Made by a program: the position numbers and the translations under genes
In this document: piece by piece, positions 12,869 to 27,380 of the stretch
How positions within the stretch are numbered: the first letter of the stretch is position 1
Layout of the letters: each line of letters begins with the position of its first letter
Assembly: GCA_013399305.1 (NCBI GenBank)
Contig: VXAI01000377.1
Coordinates: forward strand, 434,001 to 498,000
Source of the DNA: Rostratula benghalensis
Lineage: Eukaryota > Chordata > Aves > Charadriiformes > Rostratulidae
DNA length: 64,000 bases
Direction of reading: 5' to 3'
Notes under the pieces: generated by a model
What the model saw: the letters and a program-made list of their open reading frames with translations, nothing else
Databases searched by the model: none
What the model was told of the DNA's origin: nothing

Positions 12869-14349
12869 CACCCAAGCTTTCATTTTGGAAATAAGTACTT
12901 GTATATTGGAAATTTAGTTTCTCCAGACTGTTCTATTTATCTTAACTGAAGACATAGGTACATTGGCATGAACAGACACACCCACCTCTTTCTTTCTCAT
13001 CTCCACTTTGCCTCACACTCTTTAAAAACTGTAATGCAATAGGTACTTTCTCACAACCAAGTCCATTTTATGTCCCCAACCTCCTGTCTACTTTTTACTT
13101 TTACTCTCAGCCATCATGTATGTTCCCTGCAACGCTAATAGGACCTGCCCCAGTGCCACAGCTCTGCAAGGAACAAGGCACAACCTGATGGATACCCATC
13201 TCTCTGCAAGAAGGCAGAACACATCATCTCATCCACCCTCACCAGCTGTCTGCCTACATCCATGCCAAGATGTAGTACGTCCTGATGTCATTTTGACTTA
13301 GGGCACCACAGCCGTTTCCTGCACACACTCCCAGGAGTTACTAACTGGAAAGGTGCAGGTCACTGATGCAGGAAAGCCGAGCAGAAGAGATTCAAAGGAT
13401 AGGAAAAGATGACCATACAATGCTGGCTCCAAAATGATTGGGAGATGCTGTTTTGCCTTTCCTCTATTGGAATTCATCTTTTCAATTATTCATGAACATT
13501 TCACAGCATTTATTTATGCAGAGGCATCTGTCAGTAGGGTCATAAGATAAACATGTCTCCTCCAACTATATAATCTGTACATTCAACAGGTAAAAAAATA
13601 TATTTAAATTATACTCCAATTATTAATTAGTACTTAAATGGCAAAGAATGTGAGATTTTTGTATGCAATACTTTACAAAGTATGAGAAAACCATAACGGT
13701 TACTGATCTACCATTTGCCTTTTAATTGATTAAAGGCAGATAACTTCTCAAAAAGCAATATTATCCTCTAAGCTGTCCAACTAGCTTTTCTTGAGGATGA
13801 TGATCAGATGCTAGACTTATCTGAATACACTGAAACACAGCCTGACCACCGTTTTCCCCAATGCCTGGAGAACGATAGGCTGCCTATACTCCATCCCACT
13901 CCCTGCAACTCTAGCCATGCTCCAAACTCCTGTGCACTGCCACCCTCTTGCACATTTCTAAAAGCAAATCTATCCTAGTACTCTGGTGTGCTGTGCTAGG
14001 TTCTTCTAACCTAGGACATTTGAGGAGGACATCTTCCCAGAGTTCACCAGTAGTTAGACACAGCAGATCCAGGAGGAAACAGGAACATAAACACATTAGA
14101 ATTTCCTCCCATACTTAAGCTGACAGAATGAAGCCTGGAGAGGTCTGTTAAGTACGTGTCAGTTCTTCCAGCCAAGAATAAGGTGGCCAAAGCTCAGTAC
14201 TGGGAATGGGCAAATAACACCCAACTCTTCATAGGCTTTTGCAACGAACCGGTGCTTTGACCAGACAGATGCACTGATGCCTCAGAGTGTTGTTAACCAA
14301 GTTATCATATGCTGTGGGACTGCAGGCAAAGTTTTGATTGCTGCAGAGG

Positions 14350-14417
14350 AGCTGAACTGGAAGGAAGATAATCTTTCAACATCCCTTCCAATCCCTGACA
14401 TTCTGTGATTCTGTGAA
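14350..14417 (+). mobile_element. CR1 LINE 3'-end fragment
   Basis: The last 68 bases match the sense 3' end of CR1: a GATAATCTTT box, TCCCTTCCAATCCC, and a terminal tail of two ATTCTGTGA-like units ending at 14417. Only the 3' untranslated part remains, as is usual for CR1 copies that are strongly 5'-truncated at insertion. The 5' limit is approximate. Confidence 0.75.
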
Positions 14418-14931
14418 GGGAGTACTTAGCTCCCAAAATGTAGAGTATTTGTAATAAACACTCAATTAGAGGTTATTTTTTTAACAGAAGTTGCTCTCTG
14501 ATACCATCACCTTATGGCTATCAATTAGAGATATTTCTAAGAAAAGCAGCCAGCAAGTGGACTCACAACGACAAAGATACATAAATGTAAATATGTGGTT
14601 CAGCCTTTCTCTCCTGGTTTAAGTCTGAGAAGAAAAAGTATGAAAACTCAGTTTAAGCAAAAATAAACTTAAGTGGGATTAAAGATAGGCAGAGCAAAAT
14701 AAACAGAGGAAACATTCAGACGTTCTGTTCTGTGGAATGCTTTAAGAAAATGAGTTTTCTGTTGAAAATTCTTTAAGAACAGTCTCCACAACCAGACTTA
14801 AGCAAGTTATTTGCAGGAAGCAATTTATTCATCAAATTTAGCCTGGATTTGCCCCTATATGAAAATGAGCTAAAAGAATTACATTACACAGAAATAGCTT
14901 TAGCTAATCCTTTATAATGCACCAGGGATAT

Positions 14932-14947
14932 ATGCAAATTAATTTGC
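14932..14947 (+). promoter_or_regulatory. Palindromic octamer, candidate POU-factor site
   Basis: The 14 bases at 14934-14947 (GCAAATTAATTTGC) are a perfect palindrome. The left half is preceded by AT, giving the canonical octamer ATGCAAAT at 14932-14939; the right half is an inverted near-octamer. Octamers bind POU-domain transcription factors, and paired half-sites can bind dimers. The surrounding 150 bases are rich in homeodomain-like TAAT and TTAT cores. Regulatory activity is inference only. Confidence 0.3.
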
Positions 14948-16053
14948 TTCTCAAAGTTTAAAACATTGCACAGTGTAAAATCATTTTATGATTGTCTGGC
15001 AAATTGTTGTAATGTTCATTTATGCCTGATAACGTATACTAGAAAAATGCAAGAATTTAACAAACAGTATACCAAAGGGACTTATAAAAACACTGTAATT
15101 TGTTCAGTGTAAAATAAGAGAATTGAGTCATGTAATAATAGATTATTATGAAGTATTAGGAATATCTCCAGCATGACTATGGAAAAGCCTTTAAAGGAAA
15201 ATGTCATATAACTCATCTGGAGATTTATTATTTTTAATTTTATAGCACATCGGTGGTTCATACAGAAGCTGCTCTCCAGAGATCCTTCCTTTGGGATCTA
15301 CCTACAGTAAGTGTTCCTGATGGGAATCAGATTTACAGAACAATGATGATTTCTCTCACAAAGAAAACCCAGAAGCTAAACTGTCTTTGACCACAATAGG
15401 AAAAAGGGAAGCAAACATAAGCACCTCCTTCTCTGAAGTATTTGTGTACCAGCACAACAGCTAAGGACCACCAGCCACTCAGCTCAAGCAATTTCAAGCA
15501 ATAATATACATAATTTAGAGCTAACAGTTAATGGACATGACAACTATAAATAGTAGATTACTAGTCACACATTCTTTAGAATGACTGCCGTCAGCTGAAG
15601 AGTTATCTGTCAGCCTAGATGATTTGGTATCGAGGGGTATTAATTAAAAGAAGAAATACCTGAAGTTGGACTGCCATCCCATAGGGCTGAAAAAGCCTCC
15701 AGAGTTTTTCCTAGCTATAAGCAGTACAGAAACAAGATGTTCTGTAAGAGTCACAGCTTTTTTGCATAAACTGAAGTAGAAAGACATCAGAACAACCACA
15801 ACCACAGCACTGCAAAACAGCCATTTTCAAGAAGAGTCAGATATCTTTTGCAGTTGAAGACAGCAAATGCATCTAAACATACACTTAGTATACTTTTAGA
15901 TATTAGGTATACTAAATTGGAGCCTTGAGTCTTTGTATCTCATCTTTCCACCTCTACAGCAGTTTGATATCTGAACTGCATTTAGCAAAAGCAATGTTTT
16001 TACCATTATGTGTCTATGATACGCATTTTTTAAAGCCCACAGAACACATAGTC

Positions 16054-16070
16054 AAAAAAAAAAAAAAAAA
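16054..16070 (+). repeat. A17 homopolymer
   Basis: Seventeen consecutive A. No retroposed gene or SINE body was recognised immediately upstream, so it is not assigned as a retroposon tail. Confidence 0.9.
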
Positions 16071-18951
16071 CCCATTACAATTTCTCCACAAACATCAGAA
16101 ATTAAGTGGACTTCTGCATGTTGCTAGAACATCTTTTAGATTACAGACACTACTGGAAACAAATGCACTAGTGTTTCCATCATAATTCAAGGCCAGAGTA
16201 ACCCCATTTACTGCAACATAATGAGCTTTCATGTACATACTTGTTAGGTCTCATGCTCAGCTTCTAGAAACATGGAACAATTTTCCAAGAAGAAAGCAAA
16301 CTCTTCCTCCTTCTCCGCCTCATCTGTTCTACCTGGGCAGTTAAGCTAAATTCACCTCAAGTTGTAGAGAAATCAGGAACTGAGAACAACTATCTAGATA
16401 CTAAGTAGATAATTTACCAGTGACCCTCTGTTTTGCATTTACGTCAACATCTGCTTGGGCATCTGGCACTAAATCACTTCAACTGATGAAATACAATTTA
16501 TTCCACATGATATTTTCTTCTATGCCAAGTGCCACACAATGATTATGATGAAAGCAAAGACTGCGTATGTACTTATTAATTAGCAATTATTAAAAGACAG
16601 GTCCCCGTGATTACTGCTTCACAGACATGAAAATGAATTCATTACTAAAAGACCATTGCCAGTGAGTGAATATCTGATCAGCTTTGGCAGATCAAAAAAA
16701 CATATTAAATGAGTAATCAAATGATAAAGTGTATCATTTGTATAAATTACTAAAGGACAACCTCCCCTTCTGACTGAGATGCTCAGCTTTACAGAGATTA
16801 TTTTTGTACGGGCAAATCCTTTGTCACCACAAGTCGCGCTGTTGGAGGGAATGATTGTTACCAGATAAATTGGAAGAGATATTGACTCAAATAAGAAGTT
16901 TCTGTATTCTGCCTGATGGTTCCATAGCACACTACTACAGCCTCTGATAGGTTTATATTTTACCTGAATAGTCTTTTAACCCACACTGCATTATTTCTCT
17001 TTAAAAACAAAACCAAACCACTCAAAAAAACCTAAAAGGCCTCTCAGTATGGCATGAGAAGGCAACACAAGATATTCTAGATCACAAGCAACAAAGTATA
17101 CATTATGTGATATACTTTTGTCAGATAATGCAACTGAAAATCATTGTTTTTGGAAAAACTCAAAACATCAGTAAGGACCTAGGAACAATAGAACCTAAAG
17201 AAAAAAAGGTATTTTCAGGCCCCAAAATGTATTGTTTGGTATTTAGGTAGTTCACAAAAACAGGTGGACTTTTCTTCATAATTGAAGTTAGACAAATCGA
17301 TAAACCACTGAAGTATTTCATAAAAAATCAGCATACAACCAAAGGATGACATTTCCAAAGAATTTTAGGTCAATTGGAGACAGTAGCCACAACTTGCTGG
17401 CCACTTATTTATCAGATCACAGAAAAGTAACATCTGGCAGCAAAGAAGTTACTGTAGAGATGAGATTCATATAAATTTGAACATATGTTTAAGGAAAAAA
17501 AAAAACCATATCAATTTCCTTAAAACTGATTAAAAATAGTTACTGCATATGCTGCAGAACTTCTTTCAGCATGTCTTGATTATGTATGAATAGTGGCCAG
17601 CAAATTGTGTCTGCAGAAGGACTCATGTTTTTAATTCATCTAAATTTAGAAATTGTCCACTTCCTGATGAAGTTATATTTTCCACATTTTTTTTTATTAT
17701 TGGGCATGCTTCTTGTGGATAAGGATTTCTTTCCTGTGAATATCTTCAACAGCAATGAAAACATTACTGTCCAGTCTCATAATTAGGAAGCTAAACCATA
17801 TATTTTCATTTTTCAGAGAGGCATTTTTGAGGTAGACAGAAGCTGGCTGAATTTATCAAGTGAATCAGAAAATTATTTATCAGATCTGGAAGTAAATTTG
17901 CAGCATTCTGGTTGCTGGTCTTTCATCCAGTTACACATCAATTTTCTAATTAAAAAAGCTCTTGAAGCCCTGCACTTCCACTAAACCATTATCATCTTCC
18001 CAAATCTTATCCTCACACATAATTACACATCTATATGCAAGCATTCTTATGGGGAGTTTTTTAGTTAAAATAATTCAAAAAATTATATCATTAAATATTT
18101 CAAATTAAAAAAAAAAAGCAAACAAAACTTTTCTGCTCCTCCTTAATATGGCTTTTTTGCACACTTTGCCACATACCTTGTTTTGGAGGCCTTTGATTAT
18201 CAGGCAAATAACATTTTTGCATATATAGTATCTTTGAGATATTCACCTTGGTTTCTGCTAGTTAAACTGCAAGCAGGATATGTTTGCATGAAACTGTACC
18301 AATTTTTCTTTTTCTCAGTGTTTCTACATCTTTTTTTAATCTCTCCCACCTATTCCTCCAAAATTATTTTTCTGTCATAGATGATGTATGCAAGTCTGTA
18401 CCACCATACTGAAGCAAAGTAAATATTAATCGTATTAAGAAGATCAAATACACACAAATTCAATAAGCAAAAAATTGGTTAAGTAGTTCTGAATTTTAGC
18501 AACTCCTTGAGCACCAAATATTTACAGGAAGTTCTGCTTTCATCTGAGTAACTTTTTTATTGATGTGGCTTGATATATTGGAACTCGGATTTTTTGTGAG
18601 ATTGATCAGCAAAGTGGCATTCCAATTTGAAATTATAGGCACGTGCTTTATTTTCATTATTTCAATTAAACTAGAATAAGGAAAATACTTCTTTGAAGGT
18701 AAGCAATTATAAAATAACATGAAAATTTCAGACTTTGAAAAGTAGGGTATATCTAGCAACATTGGTCATATCAGGTTAGGGTGTACAGTCAAAGCTAATT
18801 ACTGAGGCACTCTCTACAGACAGTGGAGGCTGGCAGACACCAGATGACATTTTGTTCAGCAGATGGATTAATTAGGTAGACTGAATCTGCCTCTTAAAAT
18901 GCCTGATTTTCTGCCTTAAACACAGAGGGAGTCCAGGCAACTCTCTTAAAC

Positions 18952-18974
18952 TAATAATATAATATAATATAATT
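18952..18974 (+). repeat. TAATA-type microsatellite
   Basis: A short tandem AT repeat made of TAATA and AATAT units. Confidence 0.8.
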
Positions 18975-21900
18975 TCCAGACAGTTGAAAATAACCAAGAT
19001 CCTATCCTACCAGTATGACTTTTAAAGCATAAATAAGCCCACCTTTCTAAAATTCACAAGTTACTATGATTAATGATGACATCAATATGTTTTCATAATT
19101 ATTATCAAGTGCCTTTTTCATCAGAAATCCATGACAAGTAAGAGAGTAGCACATACTATCACTATTCAAAACAGCTTGTACAGCCCCAAGACCACAGGAA
19201 ATTTCTGGATAACTAATGCTATACAAAAGGTAGTTTCATGACTTAGTCATTAGTAATTAATGAAGTTATTCTAATTTTTATGTTAGAAATGAGACATAAA
19301 CTTTGTTCACTGCTGCAGAAGAAAAGATGTAAAGTATTTGCCCACAACAAATCCTATTCATTTGTTGCTTTCATGCACAGGAGAGTATGAACTGCACCAG
19401 TGTCTGGTAATAGTTAAACTATGATAGTTATTTAATTCAGCACAAAGAAATTTCCAGATGTAAACATCTGAATGGTACATGAAGGATAATTACAGAAAAC
19501 CTCATGCCATCACCCTATCACCAAGCAGAAAAAATTGCTGCTTTCAAAATAATCCCACTTTGCCAATTAGTCAATGGTTACTCAAGGTAGAAACTCAGTG
19601 ACTACTCTCAATGCCAGAATGTCATTCCTGCATTTAAACAGACCTAATTAGGAGTAGAACATAGAAGTTGTATTGCCTGCATCTAGCACCTTATGCCAAG
19701 ACACACAAGCCCTGGTAATTATAGGTACTGGTATTTAAATTGATTCTCATTAAGACCCACTAAACGGGTGTGCAAATAGCAACCTGTTTTGACTATAGAT
19801 CTGTCAAATTAGAAAGTTCCTTTGTAAACGTGTATCACCACATTTGTCACTTTTCTAGGTATGTTCCTTTTCTAACTAGGAGATACACATAACCACTGTG
19901 CTGTCAGTGGGGAGATGCTGTTAGACAGAGATCAGATTGACTAGAATCAAACCATCCTTCTTACATCTTGATTAGAAGGCTCCAAAAACAACCACAAAAT
20001 CTTTTTAAGAAATAAATAGATTTTAATATACATCCCATGTTGCACCAAAAAAAAAAAATATATAAGAAAGAAAATTAGAAGCAACTGGTATTATCTGGAA
20101 TCACTGTGTATTAAGGTGCTTTCCAACAAGAGTCCAGATTTCTACACAACATAGTTAAAGTACACTGCCTCAAGGAGCTCTCCATGTCTGTGGCAGATCC
20201 TGTAATGGCAGAGACCTTGGTGTGCTTTCTGGGTTTTTTTCATGAAAAAGTCACCTAATCTAGGTGCCAGGAAAAGAGCCAGAAAAAGAGCATCTTCTGC
20301 TTTAGTATCAGGATTCAGAAGTCATTTAATCCACATTTAAATATGTGGAAAATATAGTCAGAGTCCTCACTATGCCTTACTAAAATAAATGCTTCTATTT
20401 TAAGATCTATTTTGAATTAGAATTTTAATGCTTTCTATTCTCTGCCTTAAGTATAAATCACACTAAAGCTTTAAACACCAGTGAAAGCTGGAAACTTTCC
20501 ACAGCCTTTCATGATCTCTACATTAGACCATTAAGTTTCTGATGTTGCTTTTGGTTATGTTTCCCCAAGTGCCATCAGAAAAGCTTTCATCCAATAAACC
20601 TGTTGTTGAACTGAGATGATAATCACACTAAAATCATCCCACTGAGGAGTTTTGAGGTCTTTAGAATAACTTTTAATTGATTGCATAGTTCATCCTTCCT
20701 ATGGCTAGTCCATTGGTGAATACAGGCATGGAGCAGACACTGCACATCAAACACTTGATGCAAGTATCACTTCCCAGATCAATGGCACCCACTGAGATGT
20801 CTAAGCAGTTCAGCACAGCTGACATTAACATGCAATCTTTGGCTCCCATCGGCTTTTTAAGGCTTTGAAATATTTCCTGTAGGAAAGAGTTTATTGGTAA
20901 GGTGGCTACTCTCCAAATCTTTTCTTACTTTGATACAACCATAAGCAATAGACTCGAGCCAAGTTCAGTAAGAATTCAGTAGCTGGAGTTGCTTTCACAA
21001 TTCCAGCATGAAAGACAACTGAAGATTTGCAGTGATACAATAACACTTACTGATCCCCTACACATCTAAGCTTAACTTAAAAAAAAAAAAATCTAATTTT
21101 TAAAGAAAGACTAATAACATTATCAGAGATATCATGCACGCTCTGTCACATGTAGGAGTCCACATCCAGAAGGAATTGGAAAATACAATATTGATCTAAA
21201 AACAGAATATTTATCAAAAGTATTGGAAGCATCAGCTATCTAATTCAGTGATTGATCAGAAGCAGTGTGACTACTTTAGCACAATCATCTGGGAGATGTT
21301 GAGCTTCCATTAAGAATATTTGCATTTATAGGCATTATAATATATACTGACAAAACTGATATGCTGGCTGAAGATAGAAAAACATGTTTACAAAGTTGAA
21401 AAAACTGTTTTCAACTATCAAAAATATGTTACGGAAACAAGCGTGAGAGATTGAGAGCTCATAAAAGAGAAATAGGAAATATGTTCAACTGAAGGTAGCT
21501 GAATTAGCAACAGAAAAATTGGGAATATAATCAGTTGCTGTATATGCATCAAACTTTCTCTACAAGGTACTTTTCCCCAGACAGCATCCATGTTAAGACT
21601 TTGTAAAGTAACCAGACAAGTTTGAATAGCTTAATATCACATCATCCTAAGTGACCATGTCGAAGTGTCAAAGGACATACTTCAATCCCTTATATACTTG
21701 CAGCATGGAGTGTTTTCGCTCTACAAATACAAATTTACATTTTCAAAGACTGTCAATCAAAAGTTTCAGGGTTTACAATTATGTTATGCAAATTTGTAGT
21801 AATGTACCTCTCGTCAAAACAAGCAGCAAGTGAGTGAGTAGTTGTGGTTCTCTACATCACAACCATCAGGAAAACTAAGCTCTTGGAGGTTCCAGGAGGA

Positions 21901-24900
21901 AAACATTTTTAGACTATTAGAGCAATGAACTGTAACTGCATTGTAATTTTTTTCACATTTTTAACTCACAAAAGCTGATTACCTTCGCAGAAAATTCATC
22001 TTTGCTCTAAAAACAAAGTAGCGCTAGCTATACATGAGAACAATAAATTATAGGGATAACACTGTGACATTTAAGCAATTTGATAACTTTGATACATCAG
22101 CGTTGGTGATTTTTGCAGGCAGATCCTTCCTGCCTCAAATTTCATAAAACCATTACATAAATTACAAGAGTGCTTGCCAGCCCTGGATAATTAATATGGA
22201 AAATTATTTTGGAACCAGATTCCATGAAGTCACACTCATCTCAGATCAACAACATGCTTTCCCATTAACTTAAACTAGTGCCATAATTCTTGTTCTGGAG
22301 TGTGACTGCCTGCATGGAAAATTTATATCAAAGCAGTTATTCAGAAAAATTCTTCTAAAATAGCTATTTTAGGACACGTGTATATGCAAATAAATCACTA
22401 ATTTCTCTACTTGAATAAGGGAAAAATCTTGGACACAGGCTGGAGACAAGTTGTGCCCTCTTTAACGCATTGACTTAAGACAATTCCATTTAACAGAAAT
22501 TAATTCATCCTGCTGTGGCTTCACCTTGTCTAATTTACTTAGCAAGTGCTTTGGAAATTGCCTGGTTATATCTGAAGTGTCTTGGACATCTCTCAGCACC
22601 AAAATAAACAGCAGAGAAAAAAACAGTAGTTTTTAAGAAAAGGAAAATACAGTTTTCCAATCTCTCAATTTTAAGTCACATACTGAAAATAATTCACAGC
22701 TGAAAAAGAAAAAAACATTCAGTTTTGAATCAGCTGTTTAAGTGACTGGAAGTGCTATGGGGAGATGTTAGTCTTTTAAACAAATTACTCAGCATTTTTT
22801 TTCAGCACTTCTAGTGTGAATACTATGCATAGCTTCTTTGCAAGAGTAGTATGGTGTGATTTACTATTATGTGTCACACAAGTTCTAACACAATACAAAT
22901 TAAAGTATAAAAACCTACCCAGCATATATTTTATCAGAAATTAAGAAAACACTACAATATATAACTGGAAATGGTAGATCAGCCCTCAAGACCAAAAATC
23001 TAAAGCTTTCTATATAATTTGAAAATAGCCTCTAATAATACACGATTCAGACAAGAAATGTGCTCAGCATGCAGTGATCACTTCTCTAAGATTTCTTACA
23101 CACAGACCTTCAAGTGGTTCACACTGACATAAAAAAAAAAAAATAAATCATAATTTCGCAGTTATGTTTACATCTGAGTGTGAGCAAGAACCCCTAGAAG
23201 AGTTCTGTTTTCCAATCAGATCTACAGTGTTACTTTAATTAAAAACAAGTTTATCGAAGTAACAAAAATACCCCACTATTATGGAGATTGTACATACCTA
23301 TTGTCCATTAAATGCTGAGACTGTAGGACTATGGAATATTATAACACAAAGGGAAAGAAAGTAAATCTAGCTTTTTTAATCAGGGGTGTTTGGGTTGTAG
23401 CACCAGCAAAGAGGGACAGATCATGTGCAACACAAAGAGTTTCAATTTCAGAATGCATGACATCTCCCAAACACTTGTTCCTCCCCTCAAAACACAGTAA
23501 GGGGAATTGCCCCATGCTTTATTAAATTCCATAAAAGCAGTACTAAAAAATCTGTGAGCTATAAGTTTCAAAGGATGCAGAGGTGTTTCTCCCATTCTTC
23601 CTTCTCTAGCTCTAGGACAGGTATTTTTAAAAGATAACAATCTAAACCAGTAATTTCAAAAATGAAGCTAAATTTAGTGAGAGAGGAATGTCATTGGCAA
23701 AATAACTCCAGTGAGTGGATGACCTGACCATATGTGCAGTCACAAGGTAAGAAACTAATTTTCGTGGACCTCTGCTCAATTATTGCGAGCTGGCACTGTT
23801 GTCAGTTCTAAAGGTTAATGCAGTAATGAAAGATGACAATCTCTCCTAAGTGATTACTGAATGCCCAAGCAAGTATTCACATTTTAAATTAAAGGTGCTC
23901 CAAGCAGCCTGAGGATATAAGATTTGTCCCAAATCTCTACCACAACCTGCATAGTGTTAACAGAGGTTCCACTACCCTTAAGTGTCACACACAGCTCAGA
24001 TGCTAAAATGACGGCAAAGCTCTGAATGCAATATTCTGCCCCAAACTGGGTCAGAAATTTACATCACCTGAACTGTTTAATTGAATCCACTGTGATTTTT
24101 AAGAAGGCAAAACTTTCAGGTACTTGCTTATGCCTAATGTTGATCAGTGTTTCCTAGAATCTAATTTAAATTTTGTGAGATGTATCTGGGAAATGGGGAA
24201 TTAAATTATAAATTGATAATCACAATTCCAATTCCCTTTTTAAAAAACCTTAATGCTGGCCAATCTAGCTCACTAATGGCTGTAATATCTTCATCTAGAG
24301 ATAACGTACTCCAGGGACAGACCCAATACTGGAACATCCTGCATGCCCAAACAAATGCTCCATTAGACACCTATGAGTTGCACACAAATATGCTACATGT
24401 GATGGATCTAATGGAGGAGAAGGGCAGTAATAACCGTTCATGTTGTGGGTAATCTCAAACCCACTGAAGTCTCCATCGTGCCATTCATAAATAAGAACAT
24501 AATTAAATGATAACTAGCATCAATTAACTAGAACTAGCGGGCTCTTCAGGTGTACATTTCAACTAAATCTTCAGCCCTGCCAGCAATCGTAACATTAAAT
24601 AGCCTCTTAGCCACCTCAGCTTTAAACAAAGCTGTGATGTACATGCATAGGTATCACTAACATCTCCAACATTTACTAAGTGCCACCCAAGCAATGCATA
24701 CAAGGCCAAGAATGACAACAGTGATAGTGTCTCCTTTAGGGGTGAAAGCACTTTTTGATTAAGTAATGGATTAATCCTGCTTTGACCATTTCTGGGAAGC
24801 CTTGGGTCATTTTTCAAATAATCTCTGCTGATGAAATCTTGGAAAGCAAGTCTAAAGCTTAATTTCAAGGTTACTTTATTCAAGGTTGCTTTATGCAGAT

Positions 24901-27380
24901 GAGGAGGGGAAAGGCTTAACAAGTGAAAAAGCATAAAGACAATGTAATCACCATAGCCTCCTCCAGAAAAATAAACTGGTATAAACTCAAGATGGCACAA
25001 TATATGACACATAGAAATGATAATCAAACAGATATGAAGTGTTATACAGGAGTAGTTTAACTTGTAGCTTTCACTAAAGCCAAGATTTAGGAAAGAATAA
25101 ATAGCAAGCTGCAGCCAGAAAGCAAATGAAAGGGAGATGGTACACGGTCAGTGCTTGAGAATGAAATTTCAGAAAGTTAGTTTTGATCTTAAACAAGCTT
25201 TTTTGGTATGGCAGCTGGTGGTTATAATATCCCCATTTGAATCACATACAAAGAGGAAAAAGGACAATTTACTTTTTCCTGGAATCATTCATTGTCTTAA
25301 ATTGCATGTTTGTACTAATTATATTGCAACAGAAGTGTAAAAGATGAAATTACAGAGATGGTGTGTTCCACCATGATCTGAGGGTATATTTAATCCCAGA
25401 TCAGACCTATAAATTTATATCTTTAATAATTACCTGTTATGCATCATTAAGTATCTTAAAGATGCTGGAAGTCAAGTCCCTTCATGCCAGCATGACAGAC
25501 ATCCTGATGAAAGTAGCAAAGTACAAAAGGTTTTTCTCAGATCTGAGTTAAATGACAAACTGGAAGTAACTGCTGAAAATAAGAAATATTTAAACTTCTT
25601 TTTTTAATCTGTAAACAACTCCAAGAAGCTAGAACCTCCATTTGAAGTTATACATATTCCTTAGAAAAAGCAAAGTAAACCAGAAGAAAGTAAATTAAGG
25701 TATTCAGATTTTAAGCATTTAGTATTGATTACAGTTTTAACTGCTAAGATTGCATAAGTTATATGGTGCTCCTGCTAAAAGTAAGCACTATGAACAAGAA
25801 AAATTGCTGATAAAGTGTTTCAGAGAATACAGTTGAATGCCCCTCTTGGAAAAAGGAAAAAAATGATGAGTGTCTTAATCCCATTCAGATTATGAGAAAG
25901 CAGACACAGCAGTTTTCCCAGGTTTAAGTGGTAATGATTTTTTTATTATTAAGAGCAGCGTAGCACCACATAAACACTGGGGCAAGAACAACAAATGCAA
26001 TGCAATGAAGTCCTAATGATTTTAAAGCCTCTTGGTCTTTTGTTGCCAGATTCAGTAAAACATTTTGATTCACAGAGAAAAGATCTTCTCCATAGAACAC
26101 TAAACAGAATGCTTCACGAATGCTGAGCTCTCTCTTGAACAGCTGAACTACAGAAATAGACCTGTTATTTACAAAAGTACAGCTTTTGTGGTGGTATTTC
26201 TCATTAGGGAGTGTTTACTGAACTCCATGATAGCTATAAAACACACTCAGGTGCACAGATGTGGCACAAGCCTGACACATAAGGAAAACTTTGTCATCAT
26301 TAGAGCCTCATCTGCAGGGCTCCTTCCCTTATGGATGGTCATCCGCTCCCACTGTGACTCTCTTCAAGACTCATTAATCCCTTTCAAATCATTTTATGTG
26401 TAGCTGTAACAAGTCTTTTTTTCCAGCAGCACACACATAAATGTGTGGGTGGATGCCTAAAGTGGCAAAAAGCTACTGAAGCTGTGTCACTTGAGATAAT
26501 TGAATAGTTACCTATCCTGAATTATTTCAGTTTTAATTCTTAGTTTTTTCAGCAATGGAAAAAATTCTCTGCCATCCCAGTTCTCGCAAAGAAAGGAAAG
26601 AAAAATCACTATAAAGTGAAACATCCCTAAAATATTTCAAATTTGGAGGAGTATAAAATTAAGTAACGTGAGTAATTGTAATATAATACATATGTAAATT
26701 GTAAATGAAATAAGATATTCAAGCAAAAGGTTTGTGTAATACTGAAACACAGTGCCAATTTTTTGGTGGCAAAACCATTAAAAAAAAAAAGAAAGGGGTA
26801 AGGGAACATCTTATTACTCACACTGAGACTAAGCTATAATATTTTCAACCATTGTTCTTTGTATCATTCATTACCACATTTTTTTCTTTAAATTAAAGTG
26901 TTTACACAATCAGAAATTAGTTTTATATTTAGTACCTGTCAATCATTTACTGACTTCAGCACACAAGGCTTTCAATTCCCACCCATGAGAAAGAGATTAA
27001 GCCTGGGGTTAAATGCAAAGGGAATTCCTACCAGCTGTCCTTTAAACAAACTGAACAAAATGCATTGACAAATAGAAAACTGACCTCAACCCATATGTAG
27101 TTCTCTGGTTTAAAATATTTTGTGTTTTAAATTCTTTTTTATTCTCCTTGTAGTTTAAGAAGCATAGTAATAACAAATTTTTCTTCTTAAATATGTTAGT
27201 TATAAGTGTTATCATTTTTATTGCTTTCTATTATTGCTTAGACTTTTCCTTTTCCTTTTAAATACTGGAGGCTGATGGAGAATAATGAAACAATCAGGTT
27301 TAAAAAAAAAAGTCTACATTTCACACATTATTATTTTTGTCATGCTGCTCCTAGGTCAAGGTCAGAGAGGACAATACTGT

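Larger units (their letters stand above)
4919..14349. other. Unique noncoding DNA with simple repeats
   Basis: About 9.4 kb of AT-rich DNA with no gene that can be supported. It holds homopolymers (A14 at 6801-6814, G13 at 9608-9620), an AAAC microsatellite (9008-9027) and a T/G tract (12811-12868). The most open part is 11565-12048, where frames of 139 codons (minus) and 111 codons (plus) overlap antiparallel; neither shows a recognisable domain. Confidence 0.5.
14418..27380. other. Unique noncoding DNA with simple repeats
   Basis: About 13 kb of AT-rich DNA without a supported gene. It contains a palindromic octamer (14932-14947), an A17 run (16054-16070), a TAATA-type microsatellite (18952-18974) and several A runs. 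The longest frame, 154 codons on the minus strand at 24563-25027, has no domain I recognise and is of a length expected by chance in this much AT-rich sequence. Confidence 0.5.

Noticed and set aside
16054..16070. A17 run as the tail of a processed pseudogene
   Set aside because: The sequence before it shows no recognisable gene and no target-site duplication was found.
24563..25027. 154-codon minus-strand frame
   Set aside because: No domain or family recognised. A frame of this length is expected about once by chance in this much AT-rich sequence.
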